Assembly: GCA_033763355.1 (NCBI GenBank)
Contig: JANRKT010000179.1
Location: 1-18,182, forward strand
From: JANRKT01 sp033763355
GTDB lineage: Bacteria; Bacteroidota; Bacteroidia; Chitinophagales; Chitinophagaceae
Length of the DNA stretch: 18,182 nucleotides
Direction: 5' to 3'
Shown: positions 8,646 through 16,211 of the stretch, piece after piece
How positions within the stretch are numbered: position 1 is the first letter of the stretch
Layout of the letters: each line of letters starts with the position of its first letter
Translations under genes and position numbers: made by a program
The notes under the pieces: model-generated
Told to the model about the DNA's origin: nothing
The model's database searches: none
What the model saw: only the letters and a program-made list of their open reading frames with translations

Positions 8646-8653
8646 TAATTTTG
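8646..8653 (+). promoter_or_regulatory. Probable -7 element of the trxA promoter
   Basis: TAATTTTG matches the Bacteroidota -7 consensus TAnnTTTG exactly. It would start transcription near 8660, giving a leader of about 125 bases before the trxA ATG. No well-placed -33 TTTG is present (the nearest TTG, at 8628-8630, is only 15 bases upstream), so the promoter may be weak or depend on an activator. Confidence 0.35.
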
Positions 8654-8786
8654 CATCTTACACTGCGTTCATAAGTTCGAAAGTTAAACAGGTTACAGAA
8701 AGTGTTTAACATTTTTGATACCTGAAAACCTCTGGAACTGATGAGCACTCAAACAGATTATAAACATTAAATTATAAAATCAAATC

Positions 8787-9107
8787 ATGGCAAAAGAATT
8801 CACAGATTCCAATTTTCAGCAGGAAGTACTCGGTTCAGATAAATTAACGGTAGTTGACTTTTGGGCAGAATGGTGCGGCCCATGCCGTGCAATAGGCCCT
8901 GTTATTGAAGACCTGAGCAAGGAATATGACGGCAAGGTAAACGTAGGCAAAGTAAACGTTGACCACAACCCGCAGGTATCAATGAACTATGGCATCACAT
9001 CCATACCCGCTATTTTATTCATCAAAGGCGGTAAGGTAGTAGATAAGCTGGTAGGCGCCCAGCCCAAAGGAAATTTTGTAAAGAAAATTGAGGCACATAT
9101 TGCATAA
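8787..9107 (+). CDS. trxA: Thioredoxin
   Basis: This 106-residue protein is a classical cytoplasmic thioredoxin, which reduces disulfides in ribonucleotide reductase, peroxiredoxins and other proteins and is itself recharged by thioredoxin reductase. The redox motif WCGPC has its cysteines at 30 and 33. The buried Asp24 in 'VVDFWAEW' and the cis-proline Pro74 in 'TSIPAIL' are both present, as is the 'KGGKVV' strand and the 'GAQPKG' turn. Length and residue order match the standard single-domain form with no signal peptide. The upstream 40 bases are very AT-rich and lack a Shine-Dalgarno sequence, which is usual in this phylum. It appears to be transcribed alone, with a candidate promoter at 8646 and a clear terminator at 9134-9159. 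Confidence 0.97.
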   Translation: MAKEFTDSNFQQEVLGSDKLTVVDFWAEWCGPCRAIGPVIEDLSKEYDGKVNVGKVNVDHNPQVSMNYGITSIPAILFIKGGKVVDKLVGAQPKGNFVKKIEAHIA

Positions 9108-9133
9108 TCAGATCAGGATGTTTTTAATAAAAG

Positions 9134-9159
9134 TCCCCTGCAGTTGCGGGGGATTTTTT
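9134..9159. terminator. Bidirectional rho-independent terminator between trxA and the GT32 gene
   Basis: TCCCCTGC-AGTT-GCGGGGGA folds into an 8-base stem with one T-G wobble and a 4-base loop, followed by six T residues at 9154-9159. On the plus strand it ends trxA, 26 bases after the stop. On the minus strand the same stem is followed by CTTTTATT, so it can also end the convergent glycosyltransferase gene, whose stop is at 9166. Confidence 0.85.
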
Positions 9160-9165
9160 ATTACT

Positions 9166-9945
9166 TTATGTAAGGGTCATATACATTCTGGCCAATTTGG
9201 AATACGTAGCCTCGTTTGAAACAATTTTGTCAGGGGTTATATCCCGCAGGTACTTATCCCACGCATACGACTCCCACAAATGGTGCACATAAGCTTCCGG
9301 GAAATCATGTTGTTCTTCAAACAGCATCTTTAATCCTGCCTCATTATACAAGGGATAGTAAAAATGATACGGACTAAGAAGGGTAATCAGGCGGGGATTT
9401 TCTTCTGCCAGTTTAAAAGATATTTTGCAGGAATGTTCGTCCCAGTATTCATCCCTTCCCTTTGAGCGAAACGATGTATAGCTGTTCAGCCATATATTAA
9501 TGAATTCGCTTTGGGGTTCCGCCATCAGGATGGCATTGTTCAAAACAAAAGTTTTATCCTGGTCAGCAGGCCTGAATTCTTTACCCATAATAAAAGAATG
9601 CTGATACAAGTTATGCAACGGCTTTGCACAAATGGTATCCATATCAAGGTAAACACCTCCATGCTGATGAAGCATCTTTAACCTTACAATGTCAGCTTTA
9701 TGGGCTACATGATAAAGCCTGTTACCGGAAATTTCCTCAGGGGCTTCAATTTTATTGAGGGTAAGCAGGGGTTTTGCCCTCTCCCACCATTCGCCTGAGG
9801 GCTCATACTGATAATGATAATAAATTTTACCGGGCTTGTTTATTTCTGCTGCAGATTTAACAGCAATGTAGTGCATCAGTCCAAAGGGCTTGCCACCAAA
9901 ATCAGGGGCCAGGCCAAAAACAAAATGAAAGATGTTGGGGATCAT
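9166..9945 (-). CDS. GT32-like glycosyltransferase with DXD motif
   Basis: This 259-residue protein resembles the 'glycosyltransferase sugar-binding region containing DXD motif' family (Gly_transf_sug, GT32-like). These enzymes transfer a sugar from a nucleotide-sugar donor, often for capsule or lipopolysaccharide building. The N-terminal 'MIPNIFHFVFG' is the usual first strand of the nucleotide-binding fold. The signature 'HKADIVRLKMLHQHGGVYLD' with the metal-binding DMD at 101-103 is clear. Later 'NNAILMAEP' and 'HHLWESYAW' segments also fit. No signal peptide or membrane helix is present, so it is cytosolic or peripheral. It lies last in the minus-strand glycan cluster but is separated from the LamG gene by a strong terminator, so it must have its own promoter in 9946-10016; I found no convincing element there. 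Donor and acceptor cannot be predicted. Confidence 0.88.
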   Translation of the reverse strand: MIPNIFHFVFGLAPDFGGKPFGLMHYIAVKSAAEINKPGKIYYHYQYEPSGEWWERAKPLLTLNKIEAPEEISGNRLYHVAHKADIVRLKMLHQHGGVYLDMDTICAKPLHNLYQHSFIMGKEFRPADQDKTFVLNNAILMAEPQSEFINIWLNSYTSFRSKGRDEYWDEHSCKISFKLAEENPRLITLLSPYHFYYPLYNEAGLKMLFEEQHDFPEAYVHHLWESYAWDKYLRDITPDKIVSNEATYSKLARMYMTLT

Positions 9946-10016
9946 TGATAAAAATTATAACAACATTTTGATGGCTGAATATTGGCGCCTCTAACAGGAC
10001 ATCAATTTATTAAAAT

Positions 10017-10046
10017 AAAAAAGCCCCGCCAAAACGGGGCTTTTTT
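10017..10046. terminator. Strong symmetric rho-independent terminator
   Basis: AAAAAAGCCCCG (10017-10028) pairs perfectly with CGGGGCTTTTTT (10035-10046) around a 6-base loop, CCAAAA. The stem is 12 bases with a GC-rich core and T-runs on both strands, so it works in either direction. Its natural client is the LamG lipoprotein gene on the minus strand, which stops at 10061. It separates that gene from the GT32 gene. Confidence 0.9.
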
Positions 10047-10060
10047 CCTATCTGGTAATA

Positions 10061-10825
10061 TCAGGATGATAATTTATAAAGTTTTTTAATTTCATCTTCT
10101 GTTAGGGCCCTGTTGTAAATACGGACTTCATCAAGTTTGCCGTTGAAGAAGAGAGGGTCATCCTTCCACCAAATACCGAGACGTACCGGGTCGCCTGAGC
10201 ACATTTCAACACCTGAAAGATTTTGCTGGCCAACAAGTTTTCCGTTTAAATAAAGCTTTTGTACTGATCCGTCAAATGTACCAACAACATAGTTCCAGCA
10301 ATTTAACATGGGCTGTTCTGAACCACTTGTAAGGGGAGTATGAAAATCATTCAACAAATCACTATTACAGCGCCCTGTTTTTCTCAGAGTGAACCTTACA
10401 GGTGCCCCGTTATAATTGATGAGAATATTAAATGCCTGACTTAAGGGATTTGAAGCACCGGGATTATAGGTTCTTTTACCTATCAGGCATTGGGGTGATG
10501 AAGAAACAGGCAAAAACTCAATATAAAAACTGAACTTTTGCAAACCAGCAATTTTCTGCTCAGGAATTTCAATCCAATTGCTGTTTCCAGATAAAGAAAC
10601 TGCCTTGGTTTCTTCAAAAAATCTGTTCATAGAATAATTTAAACTGCCTTCTGCATTTCCATTAATTCCATTGCCGCTGGCGTCATTTAAGTTGGCATTG
10701 AAAGGCAAATGAACCAAAAGACCTTCCTTCAAAGATGCATTTGGATCGGGTGTTTTTTCTTTTCTGCAGGCAAATAAACAAGTTAGTGCCATCAAAATTA
10801 CAAGCAGTGTTTTTCCCTGTTTCAT
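10061..10825 (-). CDS. LamG/concanavalin-like domain lipoprotein
   Basis: This 254-residue protein has a lipoprotein signal (hydrophobic core 7-18) ending LFAC with lipid site Cys20, followed by a charged RKEK tail. Residues about 35-254 form a LamG-like jelly-roll domain (Laminin_G_3/concanavalin A-like superfamily). Visible hallmarks are 'HLPFNANLNDASGNGING', a central 'NCWNYVVGTFDGS' and 'LYLNGKLVG', and the very typical ending 'GKLDEVRIYNRALTEDEI'. Domains of this kind usually bind glycans or proteins at the cell surface and have no catalytic residues of their own. It is one domain plus an anchor, with four extra cysteines in the mature part (for example in 'SSPQCLIG', 'GRCNSD', 'LNCWN', 'EMCSGD') that could form disulfides. 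It lies downstream of two methyltransferases in the same direction, after 68 bases. A role in displaying or binding the locus glycan is possible but only inferred from position. Confidence 0.9.
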   Translation of the reverse strand: MKQGKTLLVILMALTCLFACRKEKTPDPNASLKEGLLVHLPFNANLNDASGNGINGNAEGSLNYSMNRFFEETKAVSLSGNSNWIEIPEQKIAGLQKFSFYIEFLPVSSSPQCLIGKRTYNPGASNPLSQAFNILINYNGAPVRFTLRKTGRCNSDLLNDFHTPLTSGSEQPMLNCWNYVVGTFDGSVQKLYLNGKLVGQQNLSGVEMCSGDPVRLGIWWKDDPLFFNGKLDEVRIYNRALTEDEIKKLYKLSS

Positions 10826-10857
10826 ATCAATTATATTTTGAGGTTTTTAAAGGTTCA

Positions 10858-10888
10858 GCAATATATAAAATGAGGAACTAAATTCAAA
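10858..10888 (-). promoter_or_regulatory. Possible promoter for the LamG lipoprotein gene
   Basis: On the minus strand TTTG (10888-10885) is followed after 19 bases by TATATTGC (10865-10858), which is a shortened form (TAnnTTG) of the usual -7 element. Transcription would start about 25 bases before the ATG at 10825. This would let the lipoprotein be expressed apart from the methyltransferase genes upstream. Confidence 0.27.
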
Positions 10889-10893
10889 CCATA

Positions 10894-11634
10894 TTAAATT
10901 ATACTTGCATTAAACATATTAGCAGGTTTTCTGGCCACACACACATAGTTTAAAGTGATCAGTTCATCATATTCCAATCTGTCCATAAGGCTGTAAAAAG
11001 AGTTTAGAACGATTCTGATGCCACAATATTTTACAAAGAGCTTATAAATAGTTGACAATCTTGGCTTATTCCTGAATCTTGACCAGATCATACTAACCCT
11101 TAATTGGCCGACCGCAGCCCATTTCCCCCCATTGGCAAGAATTTCTACTTTTTCAAAGCCATATTTACTCATCAAAAAATCTATCCCATACTTTGTAAAC
11201 CGGAAATAATCATAGGGCTCCTCATGAAGCTCCCAGGTAAAAGGCACTGAAAATATAAAATATCCACCAGGCTTAAGCACTCGGTATATTTCGGCAAACG
11301 CCTTTTGGTGGTCATCGACGTGCTCAAGCACCTGTGTTGAAAATACAGTCTTGAAATGCTGATCCGGAAAAGCAAGGGAAGTAGCCGGACAGATCACATC
11401 GACTAGCTTCTGGCTTGATTGAACTACATCGCAACCAGTATAAGAATTAACTTCAGGGAAAAAGGACGAATAAGGTTTGTTACCACACCCCACATCCAAA
11501 ACGTCTTCCCCGGCATACTTCGAAATGGCATATTTGAGGTCACGAAACAGGTATTTATATACCAGATAGTCAGTACTGTTCAGGGATAATTTAAGTCTGC
11601 TCAATCTTTCAGCTCCGGGTTTTCGCTGCTCCAT
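10894..11634 (-). CDS. Class I SAM-dependent methyltransferase (Methyltransf_11 type)
   Basis: This 246-residue protein has a Rossmann-like methyltransferase core that moves a methyl group from S-adenosylmethionine to an unknown acceptor. SAM-binding motif I is 'VLDVGCGN' at 45-52. Acidic motif 'TGCDVV' near 67-71 follows, then 'STQVLEHVDD' near 99-108 and 'RVLKPGGYFIFSVP' near 118-131, the standard Methyltransf_11 order. A 'HEEPYDYFRFTKYG' segment near 137-150 is often seen in methyltransferases of polysaccharide clusters. There is no signal peptide. Its start overlaps the end of the preceding methyltransferase gene by 26 bases in another frame, so the two are almost surely co-translated. 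Its place behind a GT2 gene suggests methylation of a sugar or glycan end, but the acceptor is not visible from sequence. Confidence 0.88.
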   Translation of the reverse strand: MEQRKPGAERLSRLKLSLNSTDYLVYKYLFRDLKYAISKYAGEDVLDVGCGNKPYSSFFPEVNSYTGCDVVQSSQKLVDVICPATSLAFPDQHFKTVFSTQVLEHVDDHQKAFAEIYRVLKPGGYFIFSVPFTWELHEEPYDYFRFTKYGIDFLMSKYGFEKVEILANGGKWAAVGQLRVSMIWSRFRNKPRLSTIYKLFVKYCGIRIVLNSFYSLMDRLEYDELITLNYVCVARKPANMFNASII

Positions 11635-12394
11635 TTTTTTTCTTCTTAAATGGTTTGGTAAGAAATGCCAGCTTCCATCTTATAAAGGAAATCCAGTGAC
11701 TCCGGATTTCTACTTCCTCATTCCTGTATTTCCACAACAGGGGGTGAATCCTCACAAGGCAATCAGGGTTAGTGTGCTTTGCCTTTTCCATAAGAAGTGG
11801 ATGCCGATTTAAAATATCCCTATGGACGTAAAGAAGAATATTTTGTCTGTACCACCACTCTACCGTGTCATCATTCCATATTTTATCCCTTATTATATCT
11901 ACCGGCATATAATCATGTTTCATAAATAATGAAGCCCAAAATTCCGGAAGTTGTTCATTTATATGGTAAGTTCCCGTTTGATGAAGCATAGCTGCAGAAA
12001 ATAAAACGATATTACCATGAGACACAAGATTACTTATGAACTGTGCAGAAGTTTCATGTGGTAAATGTTCACCAACTTCCAGTGACATCACAAGATCAAA
12101 CTTCCTGTTTAATGCAAAAGAGCCTTTAAGGTCTTTTGAGATAAAATTCTTCTCAGGGATCTGCAGAGATTCCCTGCTGACATACTCTCCGTCAATCCCA
12201 ATTATATCACTTACACCCAAATTATCTTTCCACACTTTTAACCAGGCACCTACCCCACAACCTACATCAAGTACCGAAGCAGGCTGAATTAAATTTTTAA
12301 CGAGCGGCAAAACAATTTTTGCAGACCTTAAAGAACCTGCTGCCTGACTATCGTAAAATCTTTCATCGTATTTTTCTTGCTCAATCACATTCAT
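11609..12394 (-). CDS. Class I SAM-dependent methyltransferase (Methyltransf_23 type)
   Basis: This is a second methyltransferase, 261 residues, with the same fold but little similarity to its neighbour. Motif I is 'VLDVGCGVGAW' at 41-51, the acidic loop 'IGIDGEY' is at 65-71 and 'DLVMSLEVGEHLP' at 100-112 gives the post-II region. 'YHINEQLPEFWASLF' and 'EWWYRQNILLYV' segments further on are characteristic of methyltransferases in glycan gene clusters. The C-terminus is strongly basic (KPFKKKKNGAAKTRS), which could be a membrane or acceptor contact. The start codon overlaps the GT2 stop as ATGA (4 bases) and its own end overlaps the next methyltransferase by 26 bases, so the three genes form one tight operon. 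Two methyltransferases in a row may act on different positions of the same sugar; that is inference. Confidence 0.88.
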   Translation of the reverse strand: MNVIEQEKYDERFYDSQAAGSLRSAKIVLPLVKNLIQPASVLDVGCGVGAWLKVWKDNLGVSDIIGIDGEYVSRESLQIPEKNFISKDLKGSFALNRKFDLVMSLEVGEHLPHETSAQFISNLVSHGNIVLFSAAMLHQTGTYHINEQLPEFWASLFMKHDYMPVDIIRDKIWNDDTVEWWYRQNILLYVHRDILNRHPLLMEKAKHTNPDCLVRIHPLLWKYRNEEVEIRSHWISFIRWKLAFLTKPFKKKKNGAAKTRS

Positions 12395-13221
12395 AAACCA
12401 TTCCTGATTTTATTTTCACGGAGTAATTTTTTATAATAAGCAGGCATATAAGACCTGATGAATAATTTAATAAGAAAAGAAACGGGATTTTTTTTAAACC
12501 GGTCTGTCATAAAATCCACAACATGATGAATACCCATTTTATCAGGGTATTTCGAGAAAACATAATTTTCAATATTATTTGTTATTTCCCTTGTATTGTA
12601 CACCTGTTTTGCCATTGAATTTTTCCTGATGCGGTAATCAAACACAACTTCATTAAGGTAATGGAATTTATATCCGCTAAAGGCTATCCGGAGCCACATT
12701 TCCCAATCTTCCCAGCCGGCTTTCATATTGGTATCAAAGTATCCCACCTCATCAAATACAGATTTTCGGACCATAGTACAGGCATCTATCCAGTTTACGA
12801 GCATCATTCGCTGCAGGTTAAAAGGCCCTTGTTTCCGTAACCCCTTTTCATCTCCGAAATATTCTGCATCACCATAAACAACTTTTACATCGTCGTCTGA
12901 TTGAAAAACTTCAATTCCCTTTACAATGAATGAGGGTCTTATTTTATTGTCAGCATCAAGCAATAAAATGTACTCAGCAGAGGCATGTTTAATCCCGGTA
13001 TTTCTTGCCCCTGACAAACCTTTGTTCTCCTGTGAAATCACATTATACCCTTTCTCTTTCAATTCAGTCAGGTAATGATTTGTAGCGACATCTGTTGAAC
13101 CATCATTAACTATAATAGTTTCAAACAGTGAAGCATCACATTGTGACAGGCTGTTTAACGCATCACTTAGAAAATTTCCCTGGTTATAACAGGGAATTAC
13201 CACAGAAATTCTGATTGCCAT
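12391..13221 (-). CDS. Family 2 glycosyltransferase (GT-A fold)
   Basis: This 276-residue cytosolic enzyme belongs to the GT2 family, which adds sugars from nucleotide-sugar donors to growing glycans. The N-terminal strand 'VVIPCYNQG' is at 7-15, 'VNDGSTD' at 38-44, 'GLSGARNTGI' near 68-77 and the metal-binding DAD at 89-91. 'GWEDWEMWLRIA' near 169-180 holds the likely catalytic acidic pair of this subfamily. There is no membrane segment. It is the first gene of a leftward operon; its stop overlaps the start of the following methyltransferase. Base composition is AT-rich: the 60 bases at 12421-12480 contain only 14 G or C, against 35 in the 60 bases at 7141-7200 of dnaE. This supports an origin by horizontal exchange, as often seen for glycan genes. 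The donor sugar cannot be told from sequence. Confidence 0.93.
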   Translation of the reverse strand: MAIRISVVIPCYNQGNFLSDALNSLSQCDASLFETIIVNDGSTDVATNHYLTELKEKGYNVISQENKGLSGARNTGIKHASAEYILLLDADNKIRPSFIVKGIEVFQSDDDVKVVYGDAEYFGDEKGLRKQGPFNLQRMMLVNWIDACTMVRKSVFDEVGYFDTNMKAGWEDWEMWLRIAFSGYKFHYLNEVVFDYRIRKNSMAKQVYNTREITNNIENYVFSKYPDKMGIHHVVDFMTDRFKKNPVSFLIKLFIRSYMPAYYKKLLRENKIRNGL

Positions 13222-13249
13222 ATTTAATTATGAAATCCCAGCGGGCCGC

Positions 13250-13257
13250 CAAAAATA
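13250..13257 (-). promoter_or_regulatory. Probable -7 element for the GT2-methyltransferase operon
   Basis: On the minus strand TATTTTTG fits TAnnTTTG exactly and lies 28 bases before the ATG at 13221. No TTG is seen at the expected -33 distance. It lies in the 130-base divergent gap shared with the flippase gene, for which only a weak TATTTTG (13313-13319) was seen on the plus strand. Confidence 0.35.
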
Positions 13258-13351
13258 ATACTTAATCTGTTTCTGTCTTCTGTATGAACCCTTAATTCGA
13301 TAAGAAAACAGTATTTTGCCATCTTAATAATTACATACACTTTCCAAAAGC

Positions 13352-14839
13352 ATGGGCGTCGTTCGTAAACAGAGTATCCTCTCCAGTCTTTTCACTTACA
13401 TGGGCTTTGCTGTGGGTGCGGTAAACATTCTTATTCTTTTCCCCAAATATTTTGAACCATCACAATCGGGCCTTACACGTGTTTTACTGGATGTGGCCCT
13501 GCTGTTTGCAACAGCCTGTACATTGGGCAGTATTCCTGTTACTCTTAAGTTCTATCCGTTTTATAACTCTTACCTGCCAAAAAAGAAAAACGACCTTCCC
13601 TTCCTTACCCTGTTGCTATGTGCAACGGGCTGTTTGCTTTTCCTGCTGGTTGTACCGCCGATGAAATCTTTCATCATCCGCAAGTTTGGTGAAAGGTCCC
13701 CACTGTTTGTTGATTATTTTGACCTCATCTATCCTTTCACCATCACACTGGTTTTCTTCAGCATGCTGGAAGCTTATGCATGGAGTATGAAGAAGACAGT
13801 TTTGTCAAATGCTTTAAAGGAATTTGCTTTCCGTGTGCTTACCCTGCTGCTTATTGCATCATTTGCATTTCACTGGCTCGACTTTAACCGTTTCATCCAT
13901 CTTTATGCATGGGTTTATCTTTTGCCCTGTTTGATTTTATTGTTTGCGCTTATCAGGAGCGGGAATTTTCCTGTTAATTTTTCTGTCAGTTCTGTAACCC
14001 GCAGGTTAAAAGGAAAAATTTTTGCTTTCGGGGCTTTTGTTTTTATGGGGGCTATATTAAACATTGTGGCACGCACAAACGACACCATTATACTGGCCAG
14101 CCAGTCACCGGGAGGGTTAAAGGATGCATGGATATTCAACATTGCAGCATATCTCGTAACGGTAATGGAAGTTCCGCAGCGCAGCCTTGTTTCCATCACC
14201 ACACCTTTTATTGCAGAAGCGTGGCGGGTAAGGGATATGAAAAAGATTGACAGGCTATATAAAAAAACAGCCCTCAACCTGCTGGTTGCCGGGCTGGGAA
14301 TTTTCGGGCTGGTTTTGCTGAATATTGAAGATGCCATAAAATTCCTCGGCAACGAGTATGCGCCGCTCACACTTCTGGTTTTAACGGGTGGCATTGCCAA
14401 ACTGATAGACCTTGGTACCGGACTTAACACTCAAATCCTTTTGCTTTCAAAATACTGGAAAATTGATTTTGTAACCAATATGCTTTTGGTGGTATTGTGC
14501 ATACCGCTTAACTACTGGCTAACCAAAAGCTATGGCATAATGGGCCCCGCCTACGGCAACCTTATTGCGCTTACCACTTTTAACCTTATCCGTTTTCTTT
14601 ACATTTGGAAATTATTCAAGCTGCAGCCCTTTACCGACAGTAATGTAAAGGCGCTGTTCATCGGGGCATTTGCATTTTGCATAGTGTATTTTATACCAGG
14701 CTTTGAGAATATTTATATAAACGTAATTTTAAAGTCAGCCCTCTTTATGCTCCTGTATGGAAGCGGCATCCTTTATTTTAAAGCCTCTGCCGACATCAAC
14801 GAATTATTTGCCCTTGTAAGGTCAAAACTGCACTGGTAA
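13352..14839 (+). CDS. Polysaccharide flippase-like membrane protein (Wzx/MATE superfamily)
   Basis: This 495-residue protein is hydrophobic along nearly all its length, with about 12-14 predicted membrane helices by eye. It resembles oligosaccharide flippases and polysaccharide biosynthesis proteins of the MOP superfamily, which move lipid-linked sugar units across the inner membrane. The start 'MGVVRKQSILSSLFTYMGFAVG' is typical: a short basic N-terminus, then helix 1 entering with a conserved Ser and Gly. Mid-protein features such as 'ARTNDTIILASQ' (about 238-250), 'VTVMEVPQRSLVSITTPFIAEAW' and a 'YAPLTLLVLTGGIAKLIDLGTGLNTQILLLSKYWKIDF' region fit this family, as does the 'GPAYGNLIALTTFNLIRF' segment. 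It is divergent from the GT2-methyltransferase operon, so the two sets could make and export one glycan. It might also feed a separate lipid-linked product. No Wzy polymerase or ligase is in the window. Confidence 0.88.
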   Translation: MGVVRKQSILSSLFTYMGFAVGAVNILILFPKYFEPSQSGLTRVLLDVALLFATACTLGSIPVTLKFYPFYNSYLPKKKNDLPFLTLLLCATGCLLFLLVVPPMKSFIIRKFGERSPLFVDYFDLIYPFTITLVFFSMLEAYAWSMKKTVLSNALKEFAFRVLTLLLIASFAFHWLDFNRFIHLYAWVYLLPCLILLFALIRSGNFPVNFSVSSVTRRLKGKIFAFGAFVFMGAILNIVARTNDTIILASQSPGGLKDAWIFNIAAYLVTVMEVPQRSLVSITTPFIAEAWRVRDMKKIDRLYKKTALNLLVAGLGIFGLVLLNIEDAIKFLGNEYAPLTLLVLTGGIAKLIDLGTGLNTQILLLSKYWKIDFVTNMLLVVLCIPLNYWLTKSYGIMGPAYGNLIALTTFNLIRFLYIWKLFKLQPFTDSNVKALFIGAFAFCIVYFIPGFENIYINVILKSALFMLLYGSGILYFKASADINELFALVRSKLHW

Positions 14840-14902
14840 AAATTAAAACCTGTGCGGGAAAAATGTATATTGCTGAATTGAATTGCACATAAACTACTGC
14901 TC

Positions 14903-16189
14903 ATGCAAATATGGGAAAATCTCGGCCGCGGGGTGCTTGGTATGGCCTTCCTAATAGGCGTTTGTTATTTACTCAGCAACAACCGCAAAGCCATTAACTG
15001 GAAACTGGTAGTGTATGGCATCATTGCCATGGTCTGTTTCTACCTTGGCGTGGTGAAAGTGGATTTCATCAATGGGTTTTTCGACTTTCTTTCCCGTGCA
15101 TTTGTAAAACTGATTAATGTTGAAATTGAGAGCACAAGGCTCATCTTCAGCAACCTGATTGAAGTAAGGGAAGATTCATGGGGATTTATTTTTGCCGTAA
15201 GGGTACTGCCTACCATCATTTTCTTTTCTGCATTATCATCCATACTATATTACACGGGCATATTGCAAAAAGTAGTTTATGTGTTTGCCTGGCTGCTGAG
15301 CAAACTAAAAATATCAGGCGCCGAAAGCGTATCTACCGCTGCCAATATTTTTATGGGGCAAACGGAAGCCCCGCTGATGATACGGCCCTATCTCGAAAAA
15401 ATCAACCGGTCGGAAGTGCTGTGCATTATGATTGGCGGCATGGCCAATACGGCGGGAAGCGTACTGGGCGCCTATGTTTCTTTCCTTGGCGCCAAACAGG
15501 GCAACCCCGAATTTTTCGCTATGCACCTGTTAACCCAATCCATACTCAGTGCGCCGGCGGCTATTATATGTTCCAAAATACTCTTTCCGCAAACAGAAGA
15601 GGTAAATACTTCAGTAAAAATCCCCAAACAAAAATTAGGCGACAACTTTCTTGATGCATTATCAATGGGCACAACTGATGGTTTAAAACTTGCAGTAAAT
15701 GTTGGCGCCATGCTGCTTGCATTTACAGCGCTGATATTTGTGCTTAATTATTTACTCTTTAAAATCGGCGACTGGACCAGCCTGAATGGTGTAATTGCAG
15801 CCAATACCCCCTATAAGGCATTGTCGTTTCAGATGATGCTCGGCTATATTTTTTCACCTGTTGCATGGATAATAGGCGTTGACAGTGCAGACATGCTGAA
15901 AGTGGGGCAATTGCTGGGGGAAAAAACCATACTGAATGAGTTTAATGCCTATCTCTCCTTCAGCGGTATGCTCAACAATAATGAAATCACCAATCCCAAA
16001 TCAGTTTTAATTACAACCTATGCATTAAGCGGTTTTGCCAACTTCGCTTCCATCGGCATACAGATAGGCGGTATCAGCCAACTGGCACCAAACCAGCGTA
16101 AGAACCTTACCGAACTGGGTTTTAAAGCACTTATCGGCGGCACCATTGCATGCCTGATGTGCGGATGTATTGCAGGGGCATTGAGATGA
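14903..16189 (+). CDS. Concentrative nucleoside transporter (NupC/CNT family)
   Basis: This 428-residue inner-membrane protein is a CNT symporter that imports nucleosides with sodium or protons. The nucleoside- and cation-site motif 'MGQTEAPL' has Gln153, Thr154 and Glu155, matching by position the residues known in Vibrio cholerae CNT. 'LNEFNAYLSF' gives Glu346, and Asn380 and Ser383 in 'SGFANFASIG' complete the expected site. 'SVSTAANIF' and 'GGMANTAGSVLGAYV' are further CNT signatures. N-terminal helices, a gate region and the C-terminal Gly/Cys-rich helix (GCIAGALR) are in the usual order. Length is normal for bacterial CNTs. It follows the flippase gene by 63 bases with no terminator between, so some read-through is likely, although the functions are unrelated. 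Nothing points to one preferred nucleoside. Confidence 0.93.
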   Translation: MQIWENLGRGVLGMAFLIGVCYLLSNNRKAINWKLVVYGIIAMVCFYLGVVKVDFINGFFDFLSRAFVKLINVEIESTRLIFSNLIEVREDSWGFIFAVRVLPTIIFFSALSSILYYTGILQKVVYVFAWLLSKLKISGAESVSTAANIFMGQTEAPLMIRPYLEKINRSEVLCIMIGGMANTAGSVLGAYVSFLGAKQGNPEFFAMHLLTQSILSAPAAIICSKILFPQTEEVNTSVKIPKQKLGDNFLDALSMGTTDGLKLAVNVGAMLLAFTALIFVLNYLLFKIGDWTSLNGVIAANTPYKALSFQMMLGYIFSPVAWIIGVDSADMLKVGQLLGEKTILNEFNAYLSFSGMLNNNEITNPKSVLITTYALSGFANFASIGIQIGGISQLAPNQRKNLTELGFKALIGGTIACLMCGCIAGALR

Positions 16190-16211
16190 AACAACTCTCA
16201 CATGAGTTTTG
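16181..16211 (+). promoter_or_regulatory. Possible promoter at the end of the CNT gene
   Basis: TTG (16181-16183), inside the last codons of the CNT gene, is followed after 20 bases by GAGTTTTG (16204-16211), one mismatch from TAnnTTTG. If real it would start a transcript near 16218 running to the terminator at 16404-16437. The same stretch also contains a weak hairpin, AACTC-TCACAT-GAGTT (16193-16208), so the sequence may instead be part of the CNT transcript end. Confidence 0.22.

Noticed and set aside
13313..13319. TATTTTG as -7 element for the flippase gene
   Set aside because: It is one base short of TAnnTTTG and no -33 TTG is at the proper distance; too weak to list.
13915..14430. 171-codon open frame antisense to the flippase
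   Set aside because: The plus-strand protein is a clear flippase across the whole stretch; the antisense product has no recognisable domain.
9166..14839. Defence system or mobile island in the glycan region
   Set aside because: All genes have plain glycan or envelope features; there are no integrases, transposases, flanking repeats, nucleases or tRNA targets. AT-richness alone is common in glycan loci.
15178..15654. 158-codon plus-strand frame inside the CNT gene
   Set aside because: It overlaps the conserved GQTEAPL region of the transporter in another frame and shows no family features.
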